DNA from: an uncultured Curvibacter sp.
GTDB taxonomy: Bacteria > Pseudomonadota > Gammaproteobacteria > Burkholderiales > Burkholderiaceae
DNA length: 15,262 nucleotides
Assembly (NCBI GenBank): GCA_946481355.1
Contig: CAMLNH010000020.1
Coordinates: 1 to 15,262 of the forward strand
Direction: 5' to 3'
This document shows positions 1 to 6,783 of this stretch, piece by piece; position 1 is the first letter of the stretch; every line of letters starts with the position of its first letter. The notes beneath the pieces were generated by a model, which was given only the letters and a program-made list of their open reading frames with translations, did not search any database and was not told the DNA's origin. The position numbers and the translations under genes are program-made.

Positions 1-25
1 GGGAGGCCAGAGGGTAAGAGCCAGC

Positions 26-310
26 ATGCTGCGTCAGATCATCCAGGACTTCGTGGTCCAGCAATTCAATGTCGATCCGGCCGAGTTCGACCGTGCCGAT
101 CTCATGGTCAAGGACCTCGGGCTGGACTCGCTGGGTGTGGTGGAAATGCTCTTTGAGGTGGAAGACCTCTACGGCTTCCAGGTACACGATCCCGCGCGCT
201 ACAGCAGCATGAGCTTCAATGACATGGTGGCCGACATCGAGGCCACGATCCGCGCCGCCCACAACGGACAGCTGCCCGAGCCCGCTTCGCTGCAGGGCAG
301 GGCTGCCTGA
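26..310 (+). CDS. Acyl carrier protein (first of two in the locus)
   Basis: A 94-aa acyl carrier protein. The hallmark phosphopantetheine site is visible as LGLDSLGVVEML, with the attachment serine at residue 35 (Asp34-Ser35-Leu36) near the start of helix II. A phosphopantetheinyl transferase would load it, and it would carry the growing acyl chain in the cytoplasm. The ATG at 26 has purine-rich DNA 5 to 15 nt upstream (agaggg, aagag). It is followed after 20 nt by a ketosynthase and then a dehydratase on the same strand, so it probably serves those enzymes. In E. coli and Xenorhabdus aryl polyene clusters two ACPs (ApeE and ApeF) work together; this one and the ACP at 14445-14717 could be that pair, though here they sit at opposite ends. 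Which of the two carries the starter or the extender is not decidable from sequence. Confidence 0.93.
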   Translation: MLRQIIQDFVVQQFNVDPAEFDRADLMVKDLGLDSLGVVEMLFEVEDLYGFQVHDPARYSSMSFNDMVADIEATIRAAHNGQLPEPASLQGRAA

Positions 311-330
311 GCCCACCCTTTTCCTCCAGC

Positions 331-1587
331 ATGGCGAGCACGCTGCAGCGCGTCGTCGTCACGGGCATCGGCCTGCTGACCCCCCTGGGCCTGACGCGCC
401 AGGCCAGTTTCGAACGCCTGCTGCGCGCCGAAGGCGCGGTGCGGCCCGCCGCGCCCGAGATCACGCAATGGCTGCCGAACGCCTTGGCGGCCGACGTCGA
501 TCCCGCTTTTGCACAGTCGCTGGACCGCAACGAACAGGGTCTGGACCGCGCCACCCAGTTCGCCCTGCTGGCCAGTCGCGAGGCTCTGGCCGACGCGGGG
601 GCCGAGGCCTGGGACCTGGACCGCGATCGCATCGGGGTCTATGCCGGTATCGGCCTGGGCGGCGCGACCACGGGCGAGGCGCTCTACAAGCGCCTGCACG
701 AGAGCCTGCAGGCCGGGCGCAACCCGACCGTCATGCACCCGCTCTCGGTGCCGCGCCTCATGCCCAATGCGGCCACGGCGGCCATTTCCATGGCGCACGA
801 GTTCCGCGGCCCGACGCACACCTACAGCGTGGCCTGCTCCTCCTCGGCCATGGCCCTGGGCGAGGCCTGCCGCACCATCCGCCACGGCTATGCCGACGCC
901 ATCGTGGTCGTCGGCGCCGAAGCCATGAACGTGCCCGGCGTCTTCATGGCCTGGAACGCGCTGCGCGTCATGGCCAAGCCCCATCCCGACAACCCTGCCG
1001 CCAGCTGCCGCCCCTTCGACAAGGATCGCAGCGGCTTCGTGCTGGCCGAAGGTGCGGCCGCGCTCGTGCTCGAAACGGCGGAGTCCGCCCTGCGCCGTGG
1101 CGCCACCATCTACGGCGAGCTCTGCGGCTACGGCAGCAGCAGCGACGCCGAGCATCTGACCTTGCCGTCGAGCGCGGGCCAGTACCGTGCCATCCGCATG
1201 GCCCTGGATGATGCGGGCATGGCACCCGAGGCCATCGACTACCTCAATGCCCATGGCACGGCCACCGAGGCCGGCGACGTGATCGAGAGCGAGACCATCG
1301 CCCAGGCGTTTGGCGACCATGCCCGACGCCTGCCTGTGAGTTCCACCAAGGCCCTGCATGGCCATCTGATTGGCGCGGCCGGCGCCACCGAGTTCGCCTT
1401 CAGCCTGCTGGCCCTGCACAGCGGCAGCATTCCCCCCACGGCCTGGCTCGAGAACCCCGACCCACGTTGTACCCTGGACTATGTGCCGCGCGAGGCGCGC
1501 CATGACCAGACCCTGCGTGCCGTGATGTCCAACTCCTTTGCCTTCGGCGGCAGCAACGTCTCGCTGATCGCTCGTCGCTATGCGTGA
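331..1587 (+). CDS. Beta-ketoacyl-ACP synthase (FabF/KAS II-like, complete catalytic triad)
   Basis: A 418-aa ketosynthase of normal FabF length. It would condense an ACP-bound acyl chain with malonyl-ACP, releasing CO2, in the cytoplasm. The N-terminus has the typical RVVVTGIGLLTPLG strand. The nucleophile is Cys169 in VACSSSAMAL. The two catalytic histidines are His309 (NAHGTATEAGD) and His345 (HGHLIGAAG), and the C-terminus has NSFAFGGSN. The start at 331 places the methionine just before the first conserved strand; no strong Shine-Dalgarno sequence is visible, so translation may depend on the upstream ACP gene, which ends 20 nt before. The next gene (dehydratase) begins 18 nt downstream. 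Role by analogy: one of the two active ketosynthases of aryl polyene systems (ApeO or ApeR type). Housekeeping FabF is less likely given the company, but sequence alone does not exclude an ordinary fatty-acid role. Confidence 0.93.
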   Translation: MASTLQRVVVTGIGLLTPLGLTRQASFERLLRAEGAVRPAAPEITQWLPNALAADVDPAFAQSLDRNEQGLDRATQFALLASREALADAGAEAWDLDRDRIGVYAGIGLGGATTGEALYKRLHESLQAGRNPTVMHPLSVPRLMPNAATAAISMAHEFRGPTHTYSVACSSSAMALGEACRTIRHGYADAIVVVGAEAMNVPGVFMAWNALRVMAKPHPDNPAASCRPFDKDRSGFVLAEGAAALVLETAESALRRGATIYGELCGYGSSSDAEHLTLPSSAGQYRAIRMALDDAGMAPEAIDYLNAHGTATEAGDVIESETIAQAFGDHARRLPVSSTKALHGHLIGAAGATEFAFSLLALHSGSIPPTAWLENPDPRCTLDYVPREARHDQTLRAVMSNSFAFGGSNVSLIARRYA

Positions 1588-1605
1588 GGCGCGGGAGTCC
1601 GTGGC

Positions 1606-2121
1606 ATGAGCGAAGCTTGCGTCTATCCGATCGAACTCGATGCCGCCGGCGTCTACCGTCTGCTGCCGCACCGCGGCGAAATGCAGCTCGTGCACTCGCT
1701 CACCGTGCTGGACCACGACCACTTCCAGGCCCGGGCCTGCTGGCCGGCCGACAGCGCCGTGCTGCGCGGGCATTTCCCGGGCCTGCCCCTGGTGCCGGGC
1801 GTGATGCTGGTCGAACTCGTCGCCCAGGTGGCCGGGGCCGGCATGCGCGCGGGCTCGCCTGCAGCGCACCGTCTCGAAGGCGAGTACGTGGGCCTGCTGG
1901 CCGGCATCCGCAAGTGCAGCTTCAAGCGCCCGGTGCTGCCGGATGAGGTGGTGGCGGTGGATCTGCGCACGCGTCCCATGTCCGAGACCGCCGCAGTGGC
2001 GTCAGCCCAGCTCACGGTCGGTGGCGCGGAGGCCGCGCAGGTGGAGATCCTTGTGATCAACACGCCGCGCCAGACGCTCGAAGACAGCTTGCCGGTGGCG
2101 CAGGCTTCAGCGGCCGTCTGA
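1606..2121 (+). CDS. 3-hydroxyacyl-ACP dehydratase, FabZ-like hot-dog protein
   Basis: A 171-aa hot-dog-fold protein that would remove water from a 3-hydroxyacyl-ACP to give the trans-2-enoyl thioester. The FabZ signature is complete: LLPHRGEMQLV near residues 19-29, then RGHFPGLPLVPGVMLVE. The catalytic histidine is His56 and the catalytic glutamate Glu70, which is the 14-residue spacing of FabZ enzymes. The ATG at 1606 has a gggag motif about 10 nt upstream. It lies 18 nt after the ketosynthase and closes a plus-strand ACP-KS-DH trio. Its last 15 nt overlap the end of the convergent acyltransferase gene (2107-2871). It is slightly longer than housekeeping FabZ (about 145-150 aa), with an alanine/valine-rich tail. 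Role by analogy: making the double bonds of a polyene chain, or dehydrating in a related pathway served by the neighbouring ACP. Confidence 0.9.
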   Translation: MSEACVYPIELDAAGVYRLLPHRGEMQLVHSLTVLDHDHFQARACWPADSAVLRGHFPGLPLVPGVMLVELVAQVAGAGMRAGSPAAHRLEGEYVGLLAGIRKCSFKRPVLPDEVVAVDLRTRPMSETAAVASAQLTVGGAEAAQVEILVINTPRQTLEDSLPVAQASAAV

Positions 2122-2871
2122 GGTGCTGGCCAGCGCCTGCCGGAAATAGGTCTCGAGCTCGGCCAGGGCGGCCCCCGTGTACTCCGGCGGCTCGAAGCGC
2201 CGCCCCAGTCGCGCGCGGATGGTCAGCGGTAGCTCGGGCGGCCTCAGCAGGCCCCAGCACTTGCCGAGGTAGGGCGTGGAAAACTCCAGCAGCACGGTCT
2301 GCAGTGGCACGCGGCTCTGCTTGGACAGCAGGATGCAGGCACTGGACAGCGGGTTGAGCGGAAAGTCCGTGGTGCGCGTGCCTTCGGGGAAGAGGATGAA
2401 TTGCGCGCCGTCGTGCAGGCGGCGCGTGGAGTCCAGGATCATCTGGCGCGGGTCTTCGTTGCTCACATAGCCGGCCATGCGCGCACCGATCCCGAACAGG
2501 GGGTTGTGCAGCAGACCGGCCTTGAGCACGCAGCTGGCATTGGGCAGCACGCTGAGCAGCAGCACGGCGTCGAGCAAGGATGGGTGGTTGGCCACGACGA
2601 TCAGTGGCTGCCGGATGTGACGCAAGGCGTCGAGTTCATGCAGATCCAGGCGCACCTGACAGACGAGCTGCAGCAAGCGCAGGTAAAGGCTGAACCCGGT
2701 GCGGATGATGCGGCGCGCGGCGCGTTGCTGCACCTGCGATGGGAGCCCCAGCAGGAGCAGAAACAAGGGCAGCGAGAGCAGGCAACCCAGGGCCAGCAGA
2801 CCCAGGCCGAAACCCATGGCCAACATTTCGTAGCCACGCCACAGCAGGCGCGCGACAGGCCGGGTTTTCAT
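2107..2871 (-). CDS. Lysophospholipid acyltransferase, PlsC/LPLAT family
   Basis: A 254-aa membrane-associated acyltransferase. A hydrophobic N-terminal segment (about residues 17-43, rich in Leu and Gly) would anchor it in the inner membrane. The acyltransferase motif I is VVANHPSLLDAV with His96 and Asp101 (H-X4-D), and motif III is FPEGTRTTDF at about residues 161-170. These are the catalytic and glycerol-phosphate-binding motifs of 1-acyl-glycerol-3-phosphate acyltransferases. The acceptor cannot be read from sequence: a lysophospholipid is the default, but in aryl polyene loci related acyltransferases are thought to join the polyene to a lipid anchor. It is divergent from the PAP2 gene (38 nt between starts) and convergent with the dehydratase (15-nt overlap). 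The ATG at 2871 fits the family's usual N-terminus; no strong ribosome-binding site is seen. Confidence 0.9.
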   Translation of the reverse strand: MKTRPVARLLWRGYEMLAMGFGLGLLALGCLLSLPLFLLLLGLPSQVQQRAARRIIRTGFSLYLRLLQLVCQVRLDLHELDALRHIRQPLIVVANHPSLLDAVLLLSVLPNASCVLKAGLLHNPLFGIGARMAGYVSNEDPRQMILDSTRRLHDGAQFILFPEGTRTTDFPLNPLSSACILLSKQSRVPLQTVLLEFSTPYLGKCWGLLRPPELPLTIRARLGRRFEPPEYTGAALAELETYFRQALASTSDGR

Positions 2872-2909
2872 CGCTGGTACGATCTCATCACAGGGACCGA
2901 TTATTGACC

Positions 2910-3581
2910 ATGACCACTGTTACGCCGACGCCAGCACGCACGCTCAACCGACTGCTCTGGCGTCTCTGGTGGCTCAAGGCCGCCGGGTCTGCGGTCTTCA
3001 TCTGGGGTTTTTTTCAGGGTTATTTCCTGCTGCTGCGCTACCCGCATGCCGAGGTGACCGTGATGCCGCTGAGCTGGTTCGACCAGATCACGCCCATGCA
3101 GTGGTGGGCCTGGATCCCCTATCTCTCGCTCTGGTTCTACACCTGCCTGCCGCCGGCCTTCATGCCGGCCCTGCGCCCGCTGGCCTATTACGGCCTGGCC
3201 GTGGGGCTGACCTGTCTTGCGGGGCTGTTGTGCTTCTACCTCTGGCCCACGGTCATTCCGCCCTTCGAGCGGCCGCCGGGCACCGGCCTGGCCATGCTCG
3301 AAGGCGTGGACACCGCGGGCAATGCCTGTCCTTCGCTGCACGTGGCCATCGCCTTCTATTCGGCTTTCTGGCTGCAGGCGCAGCTGCGTGCCGTGGGTGC
3401 GGGACGCGGCTGGCAGGCCGTGAACTGGCTCTGGTGCGCGCTCATCGTCTATTCGACGATGGCGACCAAACAGCATGTGTTCATCGACGTGCTGGGTGGC
3501 CTGCTGCTTGGTGGTGCCGGCGCCGTCCTGGCGCTGGCCGGCTACCGACGCTGGTTCGGCGGGCGCTTTCTGCCAGCCTGA
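2910..3581 (+). CDS. PAP2-superfamily membrane phosphatase/phosphotransferase
   Basis: A 223-aa polytopic membrane protein. Hydrophobic segments are visible around residues 24-42, 66-83, 92-112, 173-184 and 194-211. The PAP2 catalytic signatures are NACPSLHVA (His144, in the S-x-x-x-H-like motif 2) and ATKQHVFIDVLGG (His189 and Asp193, motif 3). Motif 1 is weak. The C-P-S-L-H pattern resembles the inositol-phosphorylceramide-synthase-like branch of PAP2 proteins. Such enzymes remove or transfer a phosphate or phospho-head group of a lipid at the membrane. The start ATG at 2910 is chosen because upstream codons overlap the divergent acyltransferase gene and do not look like protein. It ends 3 nt before the stop codon of the convergent ketoreductase. 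Pairing with a PlsC-type gene suggests a lipid-remodelling or lipid-anchor role for the cluster product; this is inference. Confidence 0.85.
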   Translation: MTTVTPTPARTLNRLLWRLWWLKAAGSAVFIWGFFQGYFLLLRYPHAEVTVMPLSWFDQITPMQWWAWIPYLSLWFYTCLPPAFMPALRPLAYYGLAVGLTCLAGLLCFYLWPTVIPPFERPPGTGLAMLEGVDTAGNACPSLHVAIAFYSAFWLQAQLRAVGAGRGWQAVNWLWCALIVYSTMATKQHVFIDVLGGLLLGGAGAVLALAGYRRWFGGRFLPA

Positions 3582-3584
3582 GGC

Positions 3585-4304
3585 TCAGACCATCCCGCCG
3601 TTGACCGAGATCACCTGGCCGGTGATGTAGGCCGCGGGTTCCGAAGCAAGGAAACTCACCAGCGCCGCCACTTCCTCGGGCCGGCCGGCGCGTTTCATGG
3701 GCACGATGCGCGCGATGTCCTCGGCGCCAAAGGCTTCCTGGCTCATCTCCGAGGCGATGATGCCCGGGGCGATGGCGTTGACCGTGATGCCGCGGCTGGC
3801 CAGCTCCAGCGCCAGGGTCTTGCTGGCGGCGTGCAGGCCGCTCTTGGCCGCCGCGTAATTGCTCTGGCCGCGGTTGCCCGTGAGGCCGGCGATGGAGGTG
3901 ATGGTGATGATGCGGCCCCAGCGCATGCGGATCATGGGCATCGTCAGCGGCTGCGTCACGTGGAAGAAACCGTGCAGCGAGACATCGATCACCCGGTGCC
4001 ACTGCGTGCTCGTCATGCCGGGGAAGACGGCGTCGTCGTGGATGCCTGCGTTGTTGACCAGCACCTGGATGGGCTGCTGCGCCACCAGCGGTTCGAGCAC
4101 GGCGCGCGTGGCGGCCTCATCGGCCACGTCGAAGACCACGGTGGAGGCCGAGCCGCCGCCGGCCACGATCTCCTCACGCAGCGCTTCGGCCGCCGCCGCA
4201 TTGCGGTTGGCGTGGATGACGACGTGCAGGCCGTCGGCTGCAAGCTGGCGGCAGATGGCTGAGCCGATGGCGCCGCTGCCGCCGGTGACCAGTGCGTGTT
4301 TCAT
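3585..4304 (-). CDS. fabG: 3-oxoacyl-ACP reductase, FabG-type short-chain dehydrogenase
   Basis: A 239-aa NAD(P)H-dependent short-chain dehydrogenase that would reduce a 3-ketoacyl-ACP to the 3-hydroxyacyl-ACP. The Rossmann glycine motif TGGSGAIG is at residues 7-14 and NNAG at 84-87. The catalytic triad is Ser137, Tyr150 and Lys154 (Y-A-A-A-K). The C-terminus ends in the FabG-like ITGQVISVNGG. Arg34 (HANRN) after the second strand suggests NADPH. The start at 4304 is chosen because MKHALVTGGS begins directly before the first strand; the frame stays open further upstream but reads as non-protein. It is the last gene of the long minus-strand array, 25 nt after the dehydratase gene. By role it corresponds to ApeQ of aryl polyene systems. 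An ordinary fatty-acid FabG is the alternative, made less likely by context. Confidence 0.93.
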   Translation of the reverse strand: MKHALVTGGSGAIGSAICRQLAADGLHVVIHANRNAAAAEALREEIVAGGGSASTVVFDVADEAATRAVLEPLVAQQPIQVLVNNAGIHDDAVFPGMTSTQWHRVIDVSLHGFFHVTQPLTMPMIRMRWGRIITITSIAGLTGNRGQSNYAAAKSGLHAASKTLALELASRGITVNAIAPGIIASEMSQEAFGAEDIARIVPMKRAGRPEEVAALVSFLASEPAAYITGQVISVNGGMV

Positions 4305-4329
4305 GCGGTGTTCCCTGGCGTGTGTTGGG

Positions 4330-4782
4330 TCAGCGATGGCCCGCGTCGAGCATGACGCTGGCACGTCCGCTGAGCACGGAGCGGCCCGCGGCCTCGAGCC
4401 GGAAGCCGTAGAGGATGGTGTGGTCGTCGCCCGAGAGCCGCTCGGCATGCACCTGCAGTTCGACGCCCAGGGTGTCCAGGCGCGCGCCATCCCACTGCAC
4501 GTCGCGCACGCTGGTCAGGAAGCCCGTGGCCGGCGCGGTGTTGCTGCCCGCGAGCAGGGCGCCGTGCACGGCCATGGCCTGGGCCGCGTACTCGATGCCA
4601 TTGGCCATGCCCAGCGTGCTGGCGTGGGCCAAAGGGTGGTCAGCCACTGTGTGGCTGGTGGCCAGGCAATGGATGTGCGCCGCGTCCCAGGCCAGCACGC
4701 GATCGAGCAGACACATGCGGCCCGCATGCGGGATGCGCGCTGCAATCCAGGCGTGGTCAGGCAGCGGGCTGGGCGCTGACAT
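4330..4782 (-). CDS. Hot-dog 3-hydroxyacyl-ACP dehydratase (ApeP-type candidate)
   Basis: A 150-aa single-domain hot-dog protein. Recognisable family features are ARIPHAGRMCLLDRVLAWD at residues 15-33 and GMANGIEYAAQAMAVHG at 58-74. The latter matches the central helix that carries the acidic catalytic residue in FabZ-like enzymes (Glu64 here). The HFPG-PGV signature is absent, replaced by ADHPLAHASTLG; His49 lies 15 residues before Glu64, and His53 and His20 are other candidates. This divergent form is typical of the second dehydratase subunit in aryl polyene systems, where ApeI and ApeP are reported to act as a pair, so it may work with the small protein at 10653-10943. The start ATG at 4782 lies 26 nt inside the end of the upstream half-ketosynthase gene. 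An upstream in-frame start at 4830 exists but adds unconserved residues. Confidence 0.85.
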   Translation of the reverse strand: MSAPSPLPDHAWIAARIPHAGRMCLLDRVLAWDAAHIHCLATSHTVADHPLAHASTLGMANGIEYAAQAMAVHGALLAGSNTAPATGFLTSVRDVQWDGARLDTLGVELQVHAERLSGDDHTILYGFRLEAAGRSVLSGRASVMLDAGHR

Positions 4783-5554
4783 CGAGCGACATCCCATCGA
4801 GATACTCCAGCGCCATCCGGGCGCGCGCACCGCGCGCGATGGCCTGCAGCAGCGGCAGGCTGCGGGCCGCGGGGGCGCTCAGGCGCAGGGCGTCGAGCGC
4901 CGCGTCGTCCAGGTGTTGCGGCGCTTGCGGTGCGAGCGTCAGATTGAGTGTGGCCAGGGTGCCGGCGCTGGCGGCCGGCGCCAGCAGCAGCGCCAGGCCG
5001 AAGGGCTGACTGATGCGGCGCGGTGCGCCCAGCGGGCCGGGGTAGGGCGTGTCATAGGCCAGCAGCAGGCAGGGCTCCTGCGCGCTGCGCACCTGGGTGG
5101 CGGCTTCAAGCAGGCCGGCCGCGAAGGAGCCGTCGTAGGCGCACAGGCTGGTGGTGGTGGCGCGGCAGGCCGTGGCGATGCTCCAGTAGCCCGAGGGCGC
5201 GTTGTGTACCGAGTTGTGGAAGCGCGTGGGCGAGACCGCGCGGTCAGCCGAGGCCAGGGTTTCGAGGATGGCATGGCAGTTGTCGCAGTCGCCACCGCTG
5301 GACGTGAAGACCGAGCGCAGCGTGGACGCATCGGCGCCGGCCTGGCGGATGGCCTCGAAGCCCACGGCAAAGGCCAGCTTGATCGTGGTGCCGGCGCGGC
5401 GGCGTTCGGCCGCGGGCAAGGCCTCGGGCGCGGGCAGCTGGATCGGCGCGCTGGCCTCGGCGCTGCGCCCGGCCAGCACCTCGGCCGTCTGGGCCCAGCC
5501 CGTGAGGCCGGGGCCGTAGATGCCGATGCCCTGCACATGGACAGTCAGTGTCAT
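4757..5554 (-). CDS. Half-length ketosynthase, chain-length-factor-like partner (ApeC-type)
   Basis: A 265-aa protein related only to the N-terminal half of ketosynthases. It begins like one (VHVQGIGIYGPGL) and carries SVHNAPSGYWSIATACRAT around residues 115-133, where a full ketosynthase has its nucleophile elbow. Cys130 sits near the expected position, but the normal Cys-Ser-Ser-Ser context is not present. The C-terminal half, with the His-containing HGT and GH motifs, is missing. It therefore cannot be a complete ketosynthase. Proteins of this kind in aryl polyene clusters (ApeC) pair with a full ketosynthase and influence chain length. The start codon overlaps the stop of the full ketosynthase gene by 4 nt (ATGA at 5551-5554), implying coupled translation and supporting a heterodimer. 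The predicted dimer partner is inference. Confidence 0.88.
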   Translation of the reverse strand: MTLTVHVQGIGIYGPGLTGWAQTAEVLAGRSAEASAPIQLPAPEALPAAERRRAGTTIKLAFAVGFEAIRQAGADASTLRSVFTSSGGDCDNCHAILETLASADRAVSPTRFHNSVHNAPSGYWSIATACRATTTSLCAYDGSFAAGLLEAATQVRSAQEPCLLLAYDTPYPGPLGAPRRISQPFGLALLLAPAASAGTLATLNLTLAPQAPQHLDDAALDALRLSAPAARSLPLLQAIARGARARMALEYLDGMSLDVSAQPAA

Positions 5555-6750
5555 GCTGCACCTCCCACCTTGCTGAGCACCATGCTGCAGTTGCTGCCGC
5601 CGAAGCCGAAGGAATTGCTCAGCACGTGTTGTAGGGGTTGTTCGAGGTTGCGCAGGAGGTAACGCGCCTTGAGCTTCGGATCGATGGCATTGGTGCCGCA
5701 GCCACCGGGCGCCAGATTGTGTTCGAGCGCGAGGGCACAGACGATGGCCTCGATGCCGCCGGCCGCGCCCAGGGTGTGGCCCGTGTGGCCCTTGGTCGAG
5801 CTGCAGGGTGTGACGGTGCCGAAGAGGCCGGTCACGCCCTGGTCTTCGGCCGCGTCGTTGCTGGGGGTGGCTGTGCCGTGCAGGTTGATGTAGTCGATCT
5901 GCGCCGGCTGCAGGCCGGCCATGTCCAGCGCCTGCTGCATGGCCAGGCGCGCACCCAGGCCCTCGGGGTGCGGGCTGGACATATGGTGCGCGTCGCTCGT
6001 TTCGCCGATGCCGCTCATGAGGATGTCGCCTGCAGCCACATGGTCGGCCCGCTCGACCAGCACGAAGGCCGCGGCCTCGCCGATGGAGATGCCGTCGCGC
6101 TGCGCGTCGTAGGGGCGGCAGGGCTGGCGCGAGACCAGTTGCAGGGAGTTGAAGCCGTAGAGCGTCGTCAGACACAGGCTGTCGACACCGCCAACGATGG
6201 CCGCGTCGATCAGGCCGCTGTCCATCATGCGCTGGGCATTGCCGAAGACCTTGGCACTGGAGGAGCAGGCGGTGGAGACCACGAAGGCCGGTCCCTGCAG
6301 CCCGAAATAGCTGCGTACGAAGTCGGCCACCGAGTAGCTGTTGTGCGTGCGCCGGTAGTCCAGCGCATCGAGGAAGGCGCCCGTGGCCGGGTCGCGCTGG
6401 CGGTAGGCCAGCTCGGAGCTCAGGATGCCCGAGGTGCTGGTACCGAGGAAGACGCCGATGCGCTGCGCGCCGTGCCGCGCGATGGCCGCCTGCACGGCGG
6501 CGACGAAGCCGTCCTGCTCCAGCCCGAGCTGGGCCAGGCGGTTGTTGCGGCAGTCGTAGGCGGCGAGGTCGGGGCGCAGCGTCAGCGCGTCGACCTCGGG
6601 CACTTCGCCGATGCAGGTGTCCAGGTCCACGGTTTCCCAGCGGCGGGCGCGCACGCCGCTGCGCTGATCGCGCAGGGCCTGCAGGGTGGGGGCCAGGCCG
6701 GCGCCCAGGGCGCTGGTCATGGTGTAGGCGGCAAGATGGAGGGCGGGCAT
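5551..6750 (-). CDS. Beta-ketoacyl-ACP synthase, full length
   Basis: A 399-aa condensing enzyme. The nucleophile is Cys162 in STACSSSAKVF; the catalytic histidines are His291 (NLHGTATPSND) and His325 (KGHTGHTLGAAGG). The C-terminal glycine loop NSFGFGGSNCSM is present. All residues for decarboxylative condensation with malonyl-ACP are therefore intact. It differs clearly from the ketosynthase at 331-1587, for example in the active-site entrance (GTSTSGILSSELAY against GIGLGGATTGEALY), so it is not a recent duplicate. It lies 33 nt downstream of the exporter gene in the minus array and overlaps the half-ketosynthase gene by 4 nt, the arrangement expected for a KS/chain-length-factor pair. By role it is ApeO or ApeR type. 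The start at 6750 (MPALHLAAYTMTSALG) fits the first conserved strand, but no good Shine-Dalgarno is visible. Confidence 0.93.
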   Translation of the reverse strand: MPALHLAAYTMTSALGAGLAPTLQALRDQRSGVRARRWETVDLDTCIGEVPEVDALTLRPDLAAYDCRNNRLAQLGLEQDGFVAAVQAAIARHGAQRIGVFLGTSTSGILSSELAYRQRDPATGAFLDALDYRRTHNSYSVADFVRSYFGLQGPAFVVSTACSSSAKVFGNAQRMMDSGLIDAAIVGGVDSLCLTTLYGFNSLQLVSRQPCRPYDAQRDGISIGEAAAFVLVERADHVAAGDILMSGIGETSDAHHMSSPHPEGLGARLAMQQALDMAGLQPAQIDYINLHGTATPSNDAAEDQGVTGLFGTVTPCSSTKGHTGHTLGAAGGIEAIVCALALEHNLAPGGCGTNAIDPKLKARYLLRNLEQPLQHVLSNSFGFGGSNCSMVLSKVGGAA

Positions 6751-6783
6751 GAGAGAGGGAGGCAGCGGGCGGGGACACCCGGC

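Noticed and set aside
199..1869. A 556-codon open frame on the minus strand
   Set aside because: It is opposite the ACP, ketosynthase and dehydratase genes, with His/Arg/Gly-rich low-complexity translation and no recognisable motif.
2107..2121. 15-nt overlap of convergent genes as a regulatory antisense device
   Set aside because: Short tail-to-tail overlaps are common in compact genomes, and nothing here points to a special function.
4305..4490. N-terminal extension of the ketoreductase frame
   Set aside because: The extra residues overlap the dehydratase gene and are Arg/Ser/Pro-rich; MKHALVTGGS at 4304 is the normal family start.
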